Source of the DNA: Lentinus brumalis
Taxonomy: Eukaryota; Basidiomycota; Agaricomycetes; Polyporales; Polyporaceae
Assembly (NCBI GenBank): GCA_001792895.1
Contig: MARA01000005.1
Span: 62,001-126,000, forward strand
DNA length: 64,000 bases
Reading direction: 5' to 3'
Below, in pieces: positions 34,144 to 45,602 of the stretch (position 1 is the first letter of the stretch; every line of letters starts with the position of its first letter). The position numbers and the translations under genes were made by a program. Below the pieces are notes generated by a model. That model made no database searches, had not been told where the DNA came from, and worked only from the letters and a program-made list of their open reading frames with translations.

Positions 34144-34151
34144 CACGATGC
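34144..34151. other. hAT target duplication, right copy
   Basis: CACGATGC, matching 33530-33537. Confidence 0.9.
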
Positions 34152-36050
34152 AGACCGGTACCCGTCTCCGCTACCTGTTTGCCACATTGCTCTGCTATTG
34201 TAACCCTTCTCAGCCTGACGTTCTATGGCGCGACTTCCGCGCTCACATCTGTGATGATCTCCGCCATTGTCTTATCGCACACATGGGACGGAGTTCACCA
34301 TCAGACGAGGATGTTTATGACTATGGGCTGTACCTTCTGGATCAGTGTCTCCGAGAGCTTGGCTCTTCGCTCTCCAATTACCCGGAGATGCCACGTCCTC
34401 GGCAGGATTGGGAGGCACGTACGGAGAACAGGTTCATCGCTGAGCAGCTCGATTACGACAGAGATGTCGAACGTGCACTCGCGGAGGAACACATCCGACT
34501 TCTTACGGATGAACAACGTGCTGCCTTTACGCAGATCATGGAGTCGGTTGCAAGTACAGAAGGGGGCGTGTTCTTCCTGAACGGACCCGGCGGTGCAGGG
34601 AAGACGTTTGTTTACAGAACTGTGTGTCACCAGGCACGTAATTTGACGGCTTCAATCTTGCGGACAATGCGCTAACAAATTACTCACTACTACAGCTTCG
34701 AGGCGACGGACAGATCGTTGTATGTGTCGCTTCTTCCGGCATTGCCTCGCTTCTTCTGCCTGGCGGCAGAACAGCTCACTCGCGGTTCAAGATTCCGGTG
34801 GAAAACCTGCACGGCGAGTCCCATTGCAATGTCCCCAAAGAGAGTGCACTTGCCGCAATGCTCCGGGCAGTCACCGCCATCGTATGGGACGAAGCAGCGA
34901 ATCAGCATCGTTGGGCAATGGAGGCCGTAGACCGGATGCTACAGGATCTCAGGAACGACCCACGGCCCTTCGGAGGCGTCACTGTCATCTTTGGCGGCGA
35001 CTACCAACAGATTCTGCCTGTCATTGTCAAGGGATCTCGCGAAGAGATCGTTGGTGCCTCCCTCTGCCGTTCTTCTCTCTGGGCGCATGTCCAGATCCTC
35101 CATCTCCGTCGCAACATGCGTATCATTCGCTCTCCTGCAAGTCGCGAATTTGCGCAGTGGCTCTTGGACATCGGACATGGCCGCGCACATGTCGATGGAG
35201 ATGTCTCCAAGGTCCGCCTTCCAGAAGCTATGTGCCGTCCGGACGTCGACAGCCTTCTCGAAAGCGTGTACCATGGAATCGACGCCGACCCCCATGCCGT
35301 GCCGCCTCCTGAATACTTCCTGAATCGCACAATTCTTTCCGCGCGTAACGAGGACGTGGATGACATCAACCAGCGCATGCTTGACAAGCTTCCGGGAGAG
35401 GAGTATATTTTTCACAGCGCGGACTCCGTCATCCTCGAGGCAGGCGCGGACGGAGATTACGAGGATCCTGAGGTCCGTGACCACGGTTATCCCCCTGAAT
35501 ATCTCCGTTCCTTGAAGGCATCCGGCCTGCCACTTGGCGAGTTACGTCTCAAGGTGGGTTGCCCTGTCATCCTGCTGCGGAACCTTGCGCCCTCGCAAGG
35601 TTTATGCAATGGAACGCGCATGACAATCCAGAGAATTTCTGATAGAGTTCTTGAAGTACGTATCATGGGTGGCAGCCACGACGGCGAGATTGCCCTTATC
35701 CCAAGAATCACGCTCAACCCTACCAGCAGTAACGGTGACTTTCCGTTCAAGCTGTCGCGCCGGCAGTTCCCTATCAGGTTAGCGTTTGCGATGTCGATCA
35801 ACAAAGCTCAAGGACAATCAGTCAAGTACGTTGGCATTGATCTCAGAATACCTGTGTTTACCCATGGACAGCTCTACGTTGCTTTGTCCCGTGCTACTTC
35901 ACCTGACAATATCCACATACTACTACCTGCCGATACTGTAGATTTTACGACTAGAAACGTAGTATATCCAGAAGTCCTTCTTGATTAATCTACCGAGTTT
36001 CGCTGGGCGCCTGAATGACCACTTCTGCGTGACTACCACGATGTCCGTCC

Positions 36051-36059
36051 TATATATAA
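36051..36059 (+). promoter_or_regulatory. TATA box upstream of the gene at 36129
   Basis: TATATATAA 78 bp before the ATG, the same spacing as the esterase genes further right. Confidence 0.5.
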
Positions 36060-36128
36060 CCTGAGCATCCCCAGTGAGTATCCTTGCTGCAGTTCTCATC
36101 ACCCCTCTCAAGTACCAAGTACCCAAGG

Positions 36129-39020
36129 ATGACCGGCGACACGACATCTCGCTCTCATAGTCATGGCCCTACCCCTCCGGGGCCTGCATCAGGAAAAATA
36201 TACATGGCTCGAGTGCACTCGGGAGCCTCACGAGCAGTGATAGCCCATTAGACAAGTACCCCCGTCCTGAGCGCTCGATAGCCGCGCGCACTGCTCCCCG
36301 AGCACTCGGGAGCAGTCGCCGAGCCGTCAATAGCATGGCATATCCCACTTAGCCATACCCATACGCAGCGAGCACACAACAATGAAGGGCAGAAACTGAT
36401 TGATTCAATTATGCTACGCATACATGGCATCTACATAACTCTACACTATCGGCCCCAACACCTATGCGACTCAGAGAGGCCACCACGACGCAAGTGGCTG
36501 AAGGAGGTCCAGGTACAAATCGGCGAGCAAGCGTACCATCAGATGAATATGCGAGGCGGGAGGCGACGGGCAAGACAGATGACGACGGGTCCATGTGAGG
36601 AGTCCGTGGTCGGCCGCGAAGTTCACCCAGCTGAGAGGGTAAGCAAATATCCAGCAGTCGGCGGGCGGGAGAACAGATGTCCAAGGCGAGGGTGAGCAGA
36701 CGTCCAAGACGAGGGTGAGCAGTGAGCGAGGAGACAACCAAGCTAAGCGAGAGAAACGTTGCAAGCCGTGATAGGCGAGGGACACCGAGGGCCATCAGGT
36801 GGGACAGTATTGAAGATCCCAGGGTCGGGAGCAGATGACAGTCTAGCTGAACGAGCGGGCAGCAAAAGAGCGTGAGTTGCAGGGTCCAGACAGCGGGCGA
36901 TGTGTGGTTGAAGATGTACTCAATCAAGCCTTCAGGTAAGGGCATGGAGCGGGTAGTCAAGCGAGTGGAAGATCAATTAACAAGACAAGCCGGTAGCTGA
37001 GTGAGACGAGAGCAAGCAGTTGAGCGTGCCGGTGATGCGGAGGGTCGAGGAGATGGTGATGGCAAGGAGAGTACGGATAGGTGGAGCGGACTGGTGTTAC
37101 CGTTGAGAGAGCGCAGGAACCTGTGTCGACTCACGGAGTTTGTGTCCAGTTTCGGGTATCCACCGGTATTCCTGACGCGTGGGGTCTTGACTGTTCTTCC
37201 AATGCCTGTGAAGGGCGAAAGAGGGAGTCCATGGTGAGGGGAGAAGGGTCAGGAGAAGACGAAGTCGCAGCGAGGCTGCCAGCGCAGCAAATTGATGGTG
37301 TCACGTGGGGGATTCAGGGCCGGTTTGCGAGGACTTTGATGCTTTTGCAGCTCCTCACTCAGGTCAGAGACGGTGCTTCAATGCCTCAAATCGCGTTCCT
37401 ATTGCAATCTCTGGTTACTCCTCACGCACATCAGACGCTATAGCATGAACTTGCATTCAAGACTACTACTCGATCCAGGCGGACGGTTCTATCGAGCGCT
37501 ACTGACGCCTCGGGAGCTGTGCAGGCGCTCTCCCAAGCCTCCCGAGCCTCCCGAGCTCCTCAGCGATGCTCCCGAGAATATGCTTTTCCCTGATGTGTGA
37601 GCCGCTCTTCTTCATCCCAGTCCACCAGCTCGCAGCCGGCGCCGGCTTCTCCTCCTGCTGGCTCTGCTGCAATCTTTGGCATTGCTATGCTCTTCAACGG
37701 GGCCACGGAAGCCGCAGACAAGCCCCGGATGCTGTACTTTGATGCAAACTTTTGGGGTGGGTCCGCGACAATGACCCCGGTTTCAGCACGGCTCCGGCAA
37801 GTACATTACTACCTGATTGTCGCATCATGTACTAACCGTGTCTTTTTGCTCTTCCGCAGGTTCTATAATGGAGAGAACATCAGCTTCACTCTCTATTCCG
37901 AGGACCCGCAGCCATACATCGTCTTCGCTTCGGTATGTGTCTTCACTTCAATATCTATACTTATTTTGGGGCCAAACTAACACGATGAACAGGTCGCACA
38001 GTCTCAGGATGGCGTTGAGACCTACTACGGTGGTTTATGGTCGGAGTACGATCTCATCGGGGACATTCATTGGGTAAGCCGCCTCAACCCCGGACCGTGT
38101 TGATGTAGCTCCATGCTCAAGAGACTTGCAGATCGTCCCCATCCCCGGCCATCATGGCTTGGTCCTTCCCATGATGATTGTCGGCGGCCCTGCAACCGAG
38201 ATTGACACGAAGGCTGCCACGTTCGTCATCTCCGCGAACCAGTACACTCAGATGCTCCATGGTATCGGCAACATTCGCCTGAAGGTCCAGATCGCCGACA
38301 GCCCGCGCTACCGCAACGGGAAGCCTCTCCCGTTCAGTGATGGGTCGAACGCCTCGGTCGCCGGTACTCTCATCTATGTCACCCGCTCGCAAATCCCTGG
38401 CACTGATGATGAGAAGGCGGAACTCTTCCATCTTGACCTGAAGAATGTCGTGTACTTCCCGCGCTCGAACAGCTGGAAGCCTGACAATGGTATGTCATCC
38501 ATTCTTCTTCATATGATTCTTACTCAGTTACGATAATGTTTCCTACATAGCCCCCGGCACTCCGACTCCTGCTAAACCCATGGGCCGGCGGCGCGCCTTC
38601 GCTCAGGCCACCCCCACTACTCCGAGTCCTGTTCCGAGTCCTGTTGCTGGTGGTGCCAGTGGAAGGTCCACCACTGCCCAGTCTCGAGGTGGACATGGAG
38701 CTCAGGGTGTGTTCGACGGTGTTCCCATCTTCCATAACACCCCTCAGTTGTCGCCTACCCAAGGACCTCGCACTAGCAATGCCGGCGTGCAGCTGCAGGG
38801 GCCCGGCGTGATGCCGTCCAGCTTGACTCAGCAGGCTTCCATGCATGCGTCCCCCGGTGGCCCTGATTTGAAAGGTAAGAAGCGGGACCGCGGTGACGTC
38901 GACTCGGACGTCGAGGACAACGTGGACGACGAGGACAACGCTCACCGCAATGAGCACGTTGGCAGAGGCCCAATCTTGGGTGGGAAGTTCTCGACCCGTG
39001 GCGGCCGCGGTGGTGCTTAG
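36129..39020 (+). CDS. Unrecognised protein; first exon separated by a 1.4-kb repeat-like insert
   Basis: A TATA box and an ATG (MTGDTTSRSHSHGPTPPGPA) open a Ser/Pro-rich exon at 36129. The matching Ser/Gln/Pro-rich continuation (SRSSSSQSTSSQPAPASPP) resumes only at about 37600. Exons then run to 37796, 37860-37932, 37993-38073, 38132-38489 and 38551-39020, all in phase. The central part (about 180 residues; YNGENISFTLYSEDPQPYIV, PIPGHHGLVLPMMIVGG) looks like a compact beta-rich domain I cannot name. The C-terminus is low-complexity, with an acidic patch and a lysine/arginine segment, ending STRGGRGGA. The intron at 37797 appears to use a GC donor (GCAAGT), because the GT next to it would break the frame. 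Whether the 1.4-kb gap is an intron or an insertion is open. Confidence 0.6.
36186..37595. repeat. Repeat-like block with inverted subterminal similarity
   Basis: The left end (CATCAGGAAAAATATACAT) and the inverted right end (CATCAGGGAAAAGCATATT) are similar. Both sides carry CTCGGGAG motifs and a GCGCTCGATAG box at similar depth (near 36269 and 37495, opposite strands). No coding domain and no clear target duplication are seen. A degenerate DNA transposon inserted in the 36129 gene is the best guess. Confidence 0.4.
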
Positions 39021-40042
39021 TTGTGTAGTAACGCTGATGTATCAAGTTCTTGGCAATGCATACATGTTGTCTCTTGGCATTGTTGCGAGTCGATGAGAGA
39101 TGTACTACTTATCTGAACTCAGACTGTTAGTATTACAGTTCAGATCGCTCTTGCCCTTGCCCCAATACCGTGACAAGGGCACGGGAAAGCGCTAGTGGGC
39201 ATAGTATCTGTGGAGAGTTGGCCAAGGGACCAAGGGTTCATATGGCCTGCGTAGATTCGGTACAGCTTTCAAGCTCAGATGACAGCTAAACCGCGCGTTA
39301 ATCAGGTCGTGGCTCGATGTCCACTGCCGCTGGACAGTCCACCGTGTCAACGAGTAGGGGAGTTTTGGGGATACCGCTGCGAGAGATCCAAGCCATGACG
39401 ATATAAGACGGGCTCAAGCGGGCTCGACACAGGGTGAGAGCTCAAATCTCCAGACAAGCAATCGATGGTGACGGCAGAGGGCAAAGCGCACAGACGCTCA
39501 AAATCAAGCTCGCGCGCTGGCGCTACAGGGCGGGCTAGGGCGGGCCAGTGATATTTTGGAGGTCCCTACAACGAAGACAACTTAAGACGTCTTCAAGGCG
39601 GTTTCGCGGCTCCTAGTCAAACTCCCTCCGAGCTGCGCTACGAACGTCTTGGTCCCTGTCCGACTCCGAGGGGAATCTTGGACATTAATAGACGTAGTGC
39701 TTGTACTTTTGAAACTGTAAGTACGTCGACCGCTGATTAAGAACCAGTGCAGGCTCGTCAAGCTTGCGACGCAGAGCCACTTGTTTGACCGCGAGCAGGG
39801 CAAGCATGTCGCGGAGGAACTGAACAGCGTCGAGTCTGAAGGGTGTGCGGAGCGGACCGTTCGGTGATACGGGAGTGTTCTCAGTTGCGGAGGTGAGGAT
39901 GTATATAAGCAATCGCGCGCTGCATCTATGCGTCTGGCCTATCCTCACGCTCGCGGCGCGGGGATCGATCTGATCAACCTATGCCTACTGCAAAGTCCTC
40001 GTCATTTACAGGCAACCACTCGACAATATGCATATGCTGACC
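39021..40042. other. Intergenic stretch
   Basis: Short minus-strand frame 39685-39948 contains a plausible helical run (FLRDMLALLAVKQVALRRKL) but no start, splice or domain support. Otherwise nothing identified. Confidence 0.35.
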
Positions 40043-42806
40043 TCAGTCCGTAACAATGCCATTTTTGCGCCAGCATTCCTCGAAGTGTTCATCCTGGCGT
40101 AACCTCTGCTCACGCAGCTCTTCGACTTCTTCCTCAGGGAGAGCCCCTGGCCGCTCACCGGGAAAGCCTGGGTCGTGAACTGTGGTCTCGGCTTCGTAAG
40201 AGAATTTATACCACGGCATGCTCAGCCGAAGCTGGTCACCTGCAAGCGGGTGTCAGAGACGAGCAGACCTCTCCCAACCATGATCCGCGGGTGCTCACCC
40301 ATCACCTGAGCGAGTTCCCGACCCTATGTATCGACGACAGTGAGTGTGTGGCGAGGTACTCGCCGACGCGGTTGAGTCACTCACGACGTGCGTGTCCACC
40401 CAACGCAGCAGGGCAGTCCCTTGTGCAGCGCTCCCGGTAAACGTGCTGCTGAAGAAGAATAACGAAGGCCGGTCCGTGGACACGGAGGTGAAAATCGCCT
40501 TGAGCAGGCCGACGAGCTCCTGCGTGGGAGACGCTCGATAGACGTGTTCGTGCCAGGACCAGTTTGCATAGTTGATCTCCTCGGTCCCCTTGTCGTGCCT
40601 CCACCTCAGGCAGTCAACGGCGAGCCGAGCATGCATGTCCGATGGATCGACGTGGTAGACGTCCCCGCAGCGCGTTCGATCGACAAGGAAGTCCGGGAAG
40701 GTGATGTGCATGGCGCGAAACTCTCTCTTGGCTACATCCTCCGCTCCTGGGGGAAGGTGAGCACGGATCGGAGCTTTGTGAGGATCGGGATGGATTCCAC
40801 GCAAGGGATCCCGGAGAGCTGCTCAATCACGAGAGGCTCTATCCCATCAGGGTCCCGCCCGAGAGCGGTCCAAGCGAGTATGACGCGGACCTGCTCGCGC
40901 GTCTCCGGATCGAGGTCTGCGGGTGGAAAGGCTGTCTCTAGGACGGTGCGGTAGAGCACGTCCAGGTTGCCGAGTCCGTAGGTGTTCCCCGGGTGAGGAG
41001 CAGCTTTAGACGACGTTCCATCTGTGCGATACCCGCGGCGCGAACGATGAATTCCACTGCGGTACGGGCGAATACGAACACGCCTTGCGACTGCCAGACA
41101 AGCCGCTCAACGACGGACGGGTCCCTCTCGTACCACTGCGCGCCCTCTTCGACGTCACAGAGTCTCGTACGGATCAGCTCGGTGATGTCGCGGTCAACGG
41201 CCTCCCGCCTCTCGACGTCGTACAGGGATAGAAGGACGGACGACTTCTTCAGGCTGGGGTCCCGCCGTAAGGCCTTTTCAACGTGATCGGGATCGGGGCG
41301 GGAGGTGATGAGAAGGCGGATGGACAACGGATGTCGTAGGGCGCAGGAAATGAGTAGCCGGAGGCACTCTGGGACGAGGCCAGGCTCCAACGCACTCTCG
41401 TTGCACTCGTCCAGGGCGTCGACCACGATATACACGCGTGAGAGTGCACCGGCTGCTTCCGCATCCTGGAGAGGTTTGTGCAGGAGGGCGGAGACAGCGA
41501 ACTCCATCTGAGAGTGGGCAGCATGGACATCGCTCTGGGCCGCGCGCACGATGTGCGAACGCAGCTCCGGTCGAGCGTGCGCCAGCTGGTACGCGATGGT
41601 AGGGAAGAACTTCACCGTAGAGCCGACGCCGGGATCGCCTCCGAGTCTCCTGAAGAAGAACGACGCCCCGAGCTCGCCCTCGTGACGGCGGCAGAACTCC
41701 GAAGCGATCGTCGACTTGCCCATACCGGCCGCGCCGATGAGGAAGCAGACCGGCCTGTCGCTCGACACCCACTCGTCAAGGCGCTCGAAGACGACTTTGC
41801 GAGTGCCGCTGAGGAAGTAGCTCTTGTCGACGTTGCTCACGGATTTGAATCCCGCGGCGTCGGTGTGAGGAATGGCTTCGATAGCACTCCGTTCGCCTAT
41901 GGAGGTCACATGTCAGCGGAGGTCGCGTCCAGGGTCACTGTTGACTGGACGTACGCGCTTCCTGCTGCTTCTTGCGCTCTTCCTCCTGTTTGATAGCTTC
42001 TGCCTCCTGTGCAGCGGCGATTCTCTATGGCAGTCAGCACACCATCGTTCATGGACCTGCAACATGAAAATCACCTTGACCTCCTCGTACGTGGCCTCAC
42101 CAACGGCTAGGTTCTGTTCGGTCAAGGCCTCGATAGACAGACCACCAGCAAGCTGCCGTGCGAGTCATCATGAGCGCGCAGGTCCACACTATTTCAGACA
42201 CACGTACCTGGAATCGTTGGATCGTGCTCGCAAGATCGCCGCGGATCATCTTGAGTGTATCTTCGTCGCGAGTGCTCCGACTCAGACGCTTGTACCACGG
42301 ACCCTGCGCACAACGTTCCGCCTTCTCGAGCAGCTCTTCCAGCTCCTTCCTCAGCTGCTCGACTCGGCCGCGCCACCCGTCCGAGTCTTCAAAGCCCTTG
42401 AGCATCTCAGGCCGCTCCTCGGGCTTCATCTGCAGACACGTCGCGCGATCCAAGACCTGACGGACTACATTGCCTATAACATCGTTCAGCTTCCGTATCT
42501 CGTCCGAGACAGCCTCCACCGTCTCTGCGTTCGACCTCATTTTCTGTAGGCGCCGTCAGCAACTATGGACAGCGCCCAGTACGTGACAACACAGGGACGC
42601 ACCTGAACCCGTTCGAGAATGGCTGCGAGGAACACGACCGCGGCAGCCAGACCCGGCACGGGCGCGAGGCTCAAGAGGTCCTCGCTCTCCTTGAGCGCCA
42701 TCTGGACATTGTCGAGCACGTCGGTTAGCACATCCTTTCTGGCGGAGGAGCGCACGGGTGCAGCTGAGTTTGGGGGACCCGGATCGGAATGAGGGTGAAT
42801 TCTCAT
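40043..42806 (-). CDS. STAND/NACHT-type NTPase b with helical, MLKL-like N-terminus
   Basis: Paralogue of 26326-29402. It starts MRIHPHSDPGPPNSAAP at 42806; helical N-terminal exons (LSLAPVPGLAAAVVFLAAIL; KLNDVIGNVVRQVLDRATCL; KAERCAQGPWYKRLSRSTRD) precede the NTPase core at 40938-41909. The core has GAAGMGKST, VYIVVDALDECNE and LLITSRPDPD. After ALLRWVDTHV two short exons follow (GRELAQVM, then GDQLRLSMPWYKF ... RKNGIVTD, stop at 40043), a C-terminal tail different from copy a. Two one-base frame breaks lie at 40987-40993 (CCCCGGG) and 40749-40753 (G run); one added base at each restores alignment with copy a. The gene is therefore either newly disrupted or affected by consensus errors. Confidence 0.78.
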
Positions 42807-43308
42807 GAGCACCGCACAGAGTACAGCTGAGGAAACTTGGGAAGGGTTGACGTCAGGACGAAGCAGACTCTGCTGCTGGTGCTCGTCTCCGAGTCCCACC
42901 GTTGTCAAATTCGGTGTATAGCCCATGCGTGCCATGAGGCCAACATGCGGCGTTCGCAGGGCGCGTTCTCCAGCCTTCTCCAGCGCGCTCATGCCACGCT
43001 CCGCACAGCCTCTGCAACTTCGAAGCTCTCGTCGAAGTTACGAGCGAAGAGTGCGGACGAAGTCAGCTTAGGCACGCAGGTCGCGTTGAAGAGGAAACCA
43101 TCTACGCACGTCTACTAGCAGACGCCGCAACCGTGCCGCAACATACAGAGTCGGTCGAATGCTTCATGTCTTGAAGGGTGGCTGAGGTGGATAGAAGAAA
43201 TAAGGTAGTCCGTCGAGAGATAAGTAGCATCTACCGTACGAAGACAGAACACGACAACGTATCGACCGAGACATCTCGTCGCTCCCCCACTGGCAGAGAC
43301 ATCTACGT
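42807..43308. other. Short spacer upstream of STAND gene b
   Basis: No gene supported. It should hold the promoter of STAND gene b and the terminator of phosphate carrier b, which is transcribed in the same direction. Confidence 0.45.
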
Positions 43309-45049
43309 TTACTTGCCACCGGACGTGCCCATACCCATCACCGCCTTGAACGAGTCGTAGATCCACCACTGGAAGCCAGTCAGGGTACCGATCATGAGCA
43401 CACGCGTGCCGAGACCCTTCGTGGCGAGCGCAACGATACCGGTCTCGGACGCGATCGCGCCGAGGCTCTTGCCGCGGTTCGCGGGCTTGCCCATGAGCGA
43501 GACGACCGAGTCGGCGGGGTGCGAGACGACGGCGCACACAACACCGGCGAGGTAGCCGGACGCGAAGGTGACACCGAGCTGCGTCGTCTTGCCGTACGTG
43601 TCCTTGGGCGCCGTGAAGACGTGCTTGTAGAACAGGCCGACGATGTACTCGAAGAAGAAGAACTTCGCCATCGTGTACGGGATCTGTGCGCGAGGTCAGC
43701 GGCCGACCCTGATCACGGGAAGGGGAGCACGTACCTGACGCGACCAGAGGGGGACGAGGGAACCGAAGGGGTAGCGGGTCTCCGCCTTGAGCTTGCTCAT
43801 CTCGCGGAGAGCAGCGAACATGGGGACGGGGAATGTGCCCGGGGCGCTCGTCTGGATCTTGACCTTCGTCATCTCGAGCGGGCACAGAGCGATGTCGGCG
43901 AAGAACTCAGCCGAGGCGGAACCGGCGAGCCAGATCGCGCCCTTGTACTTGTTCGACGCCTCCTCGCCGGCGAGGTTCATGTACGTGTCCTTGAAGAACT
44001 CGTACAGACCGTACTTGAAGAGACCCTGGAGCGAGTAGCCGACGAACGTCGGGCCGAAACCTTTCCAGAGACCCTTGCTGCCCTCCTCAGCGATGATGGT
44101 CTTCAAACCGGGGCCAAGACCCTTGTACTTGGCGGGGTTAACCTGTGGCAGCGAGGTCAGTATGCTGCTTCATCTGGTGCATACCGATTGATATCTATGC
44201 GAGGCCTGGAGACCAACAACGCAGCGCAGACACGTTCGTCCAGAAACGTCCCCGAAGCGGACCGGTACGGTACCGGGCGTCTATTAATATCTTGCTTGCA
44301 CCTGCCAGCTCACTGTCGCCAAAGGCCCTGCGCGCTGGCGAGCTGAACAGCACATTCGACCGACCGATTGGAACCCGCAAGCCGTCGCTCGCATTCGGGG
44401 GAACAACGCCGACAACCATGCTAAACTGCCAGCGACGCGAGACAGACGAAGCTTCTGAGACCGATTCGAGAGATGGGAAGCTTGCGCAAACAGCTGCGGC
44501 TTGCCGATATCGTCTGTCCACATATATGCGAGCTCCCGACTAGCTGGGTACATGCGCCGCCAAAACACAAACGGCGGAGCAGACACATGCGCGGCAAGGC
44601 GTCCGGCGACGCCGTGATCTGCGAGCTCACCCCTTGCCCAGACGACATGTACAAGTTGAGCCAGAAGCCGCCGCCTCCGTAGCTCGTAGCCAGCAAGAAA
44701 GGTGGGCCAATCAGGAAACATCGAGGCAATGCGCCGCAAGTCGGCGTGAAGGAAGAGGATGCTCGGGGACAGTTCGAGGGACGCGAAACTTGCGCGGAAG
44801 TATGGGATTGGGACGATAAGAAGGATACACACCTGCATGTTACATTTTGTGACGTCGAGAGGCGTGATGCCGGCGTGGGTGAAACCGCACGCAAGGGCAC
44901 CGCCGAGCATACACTTGGCGTAGTAGCTGGCATCGTGGGGGACGGGGCCAAGATATCTGCAGACGGCGAAGTTAGTGACAGGATAAGAGGCTTGACACGT
45001 CGACGACGAACCTGGCGTCCCACTTGCCGGCAGGTGCGAGGTGAGCCAT
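43309..45049 (-). CDS. Mitochondrial phosphate carrier, copy b (Mir1/Pic2 family)
   Basis: Exons 45012-45049, 44833-44956, 43735-44142 and 43309-43683 give 314 residues in phase, starting MAHLAPAGKWDARYLGPVPH. Carrier signatures PLDVTK, PLEMTK and HPADSV, plus WKGFGPTFVGYSLQG and WSRQIPYTMAKF, match copy a, and exons 2-4 have identical lengths (124, 408, 375). It imports phosphate into the mitochondrial matrix. Intron 2 (44143-44832, 690 bp) is ten times longer than the matching 67-bp intron of copy a. Head-to-head with RIB3, so the 45050-45602 region is a shared divergent promoter. Confidence 0.93.
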
Positions 45050-45602
45050 GGGTATTATCTAGAGGTCGTAAAGGCTAATATATAGAGGTCTAGAGGTCGA
45101 CTGGATGGCCTGTCCGAGTCTGAGCGACGGGCGCGCTGGGAGGTGGTGGGGGAGGAGAAGAGGACAACCGGGGATGATGCACGCTTCGGGATCCCAGCGC
45201 GTTCCGTATAAATTTTGGACACGGTGCTCTTCGGCGCGCGTCCTCCGGGCCTCACCGATGCCTCTCCGCCAATGACGTGCCGCCTCCGTAAACCGTCCGA
45301 CCCACGCTTCGTCCGTGCTCGTCGTCCGAAACGTCGAGCTCAGCCGTTCCGACGCTGTCTGCGCGCCGCCCGAGACTGCGCGCCCCGATGAGAACGCCGC
45401 GCTCGACGGTCTGGACGATGCTTGCTGACCATGGACGGACACCTAAGGACACTTCGTAATCACGCGCGTTTCCTTACTCACCGGCCGTGCTGTCTCGATC
45501 CCGACTGTGTAACCTGACTGTACGCTCGAGCACGCATATATCCACCATGCCCACCTGTCGCGGACGTCCACCATCTCATCCACGACCATCGCCCTCCCAG
45601 CC

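Larger units (their letters stand above)
30381..35988 (+). mobile_element. Helitron (autonomous type); termini not located
   Basis: Defined by its Rep-helicase gene. The 5' TC and the 3' hairpin plus CTRR ends were not found, so coordinates cover the coding part only. A 606-bp hAT-type element is nested inside. Confidence 0.75.
30381..35988 (+). pseudogene. Helitron Rep-helicase, interrupted by a hAT element
   Basis: Small arginine-rich N-terminal exons (from 30381, MTRRRQPHHEFSDAEEE) lead into a long exon from about 31078 with the zinc-knuckle-like CPSCDALHW...CCDSG region. The rolling-circle nuclease follows: GLPHMHLLIFL (HUH, near 32515) and YINKYIHKGHDR with two tyrosines (near 32930). 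The PIF1-type helicase has GPGGAGKTF (Walker A, 34587), IVWDEA (Walker B), FGGDYQQILPV and FTHGQLYVALSRAT, ending at 35988. Together they cut, unwind and peel off one strand for rolling-circle transposition. Breaks: one base missing in the G run 33109-33112; the hAT insertion at 33538; and an intron near 34638-34695 whose joins are one base out. All catalytic motifs remain. Confidence 0.88.

Noticed and set aside
36260..36330. GC hairpin (TGCTCCC...GGGAGCA) downstream of the Helitron gene as its 3' end
   Set aside because: No CTRR sequence follows at the right distance, and the hairpin lies inside the repeat-like block beyond the next gene's first exon.
36186..37595. Calling the block a hAT element on the basis of CAGGG-like ends
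   Set aside because: No matching 8-bp flanking duplication could be found, and the ends are only partly similar.
39685..39948. Minus-strand frame with a helical stretch FLRDMLALLAVKQ
   Set aside because: Isolated exon-like fragment with no start, partner exons or recognised family.
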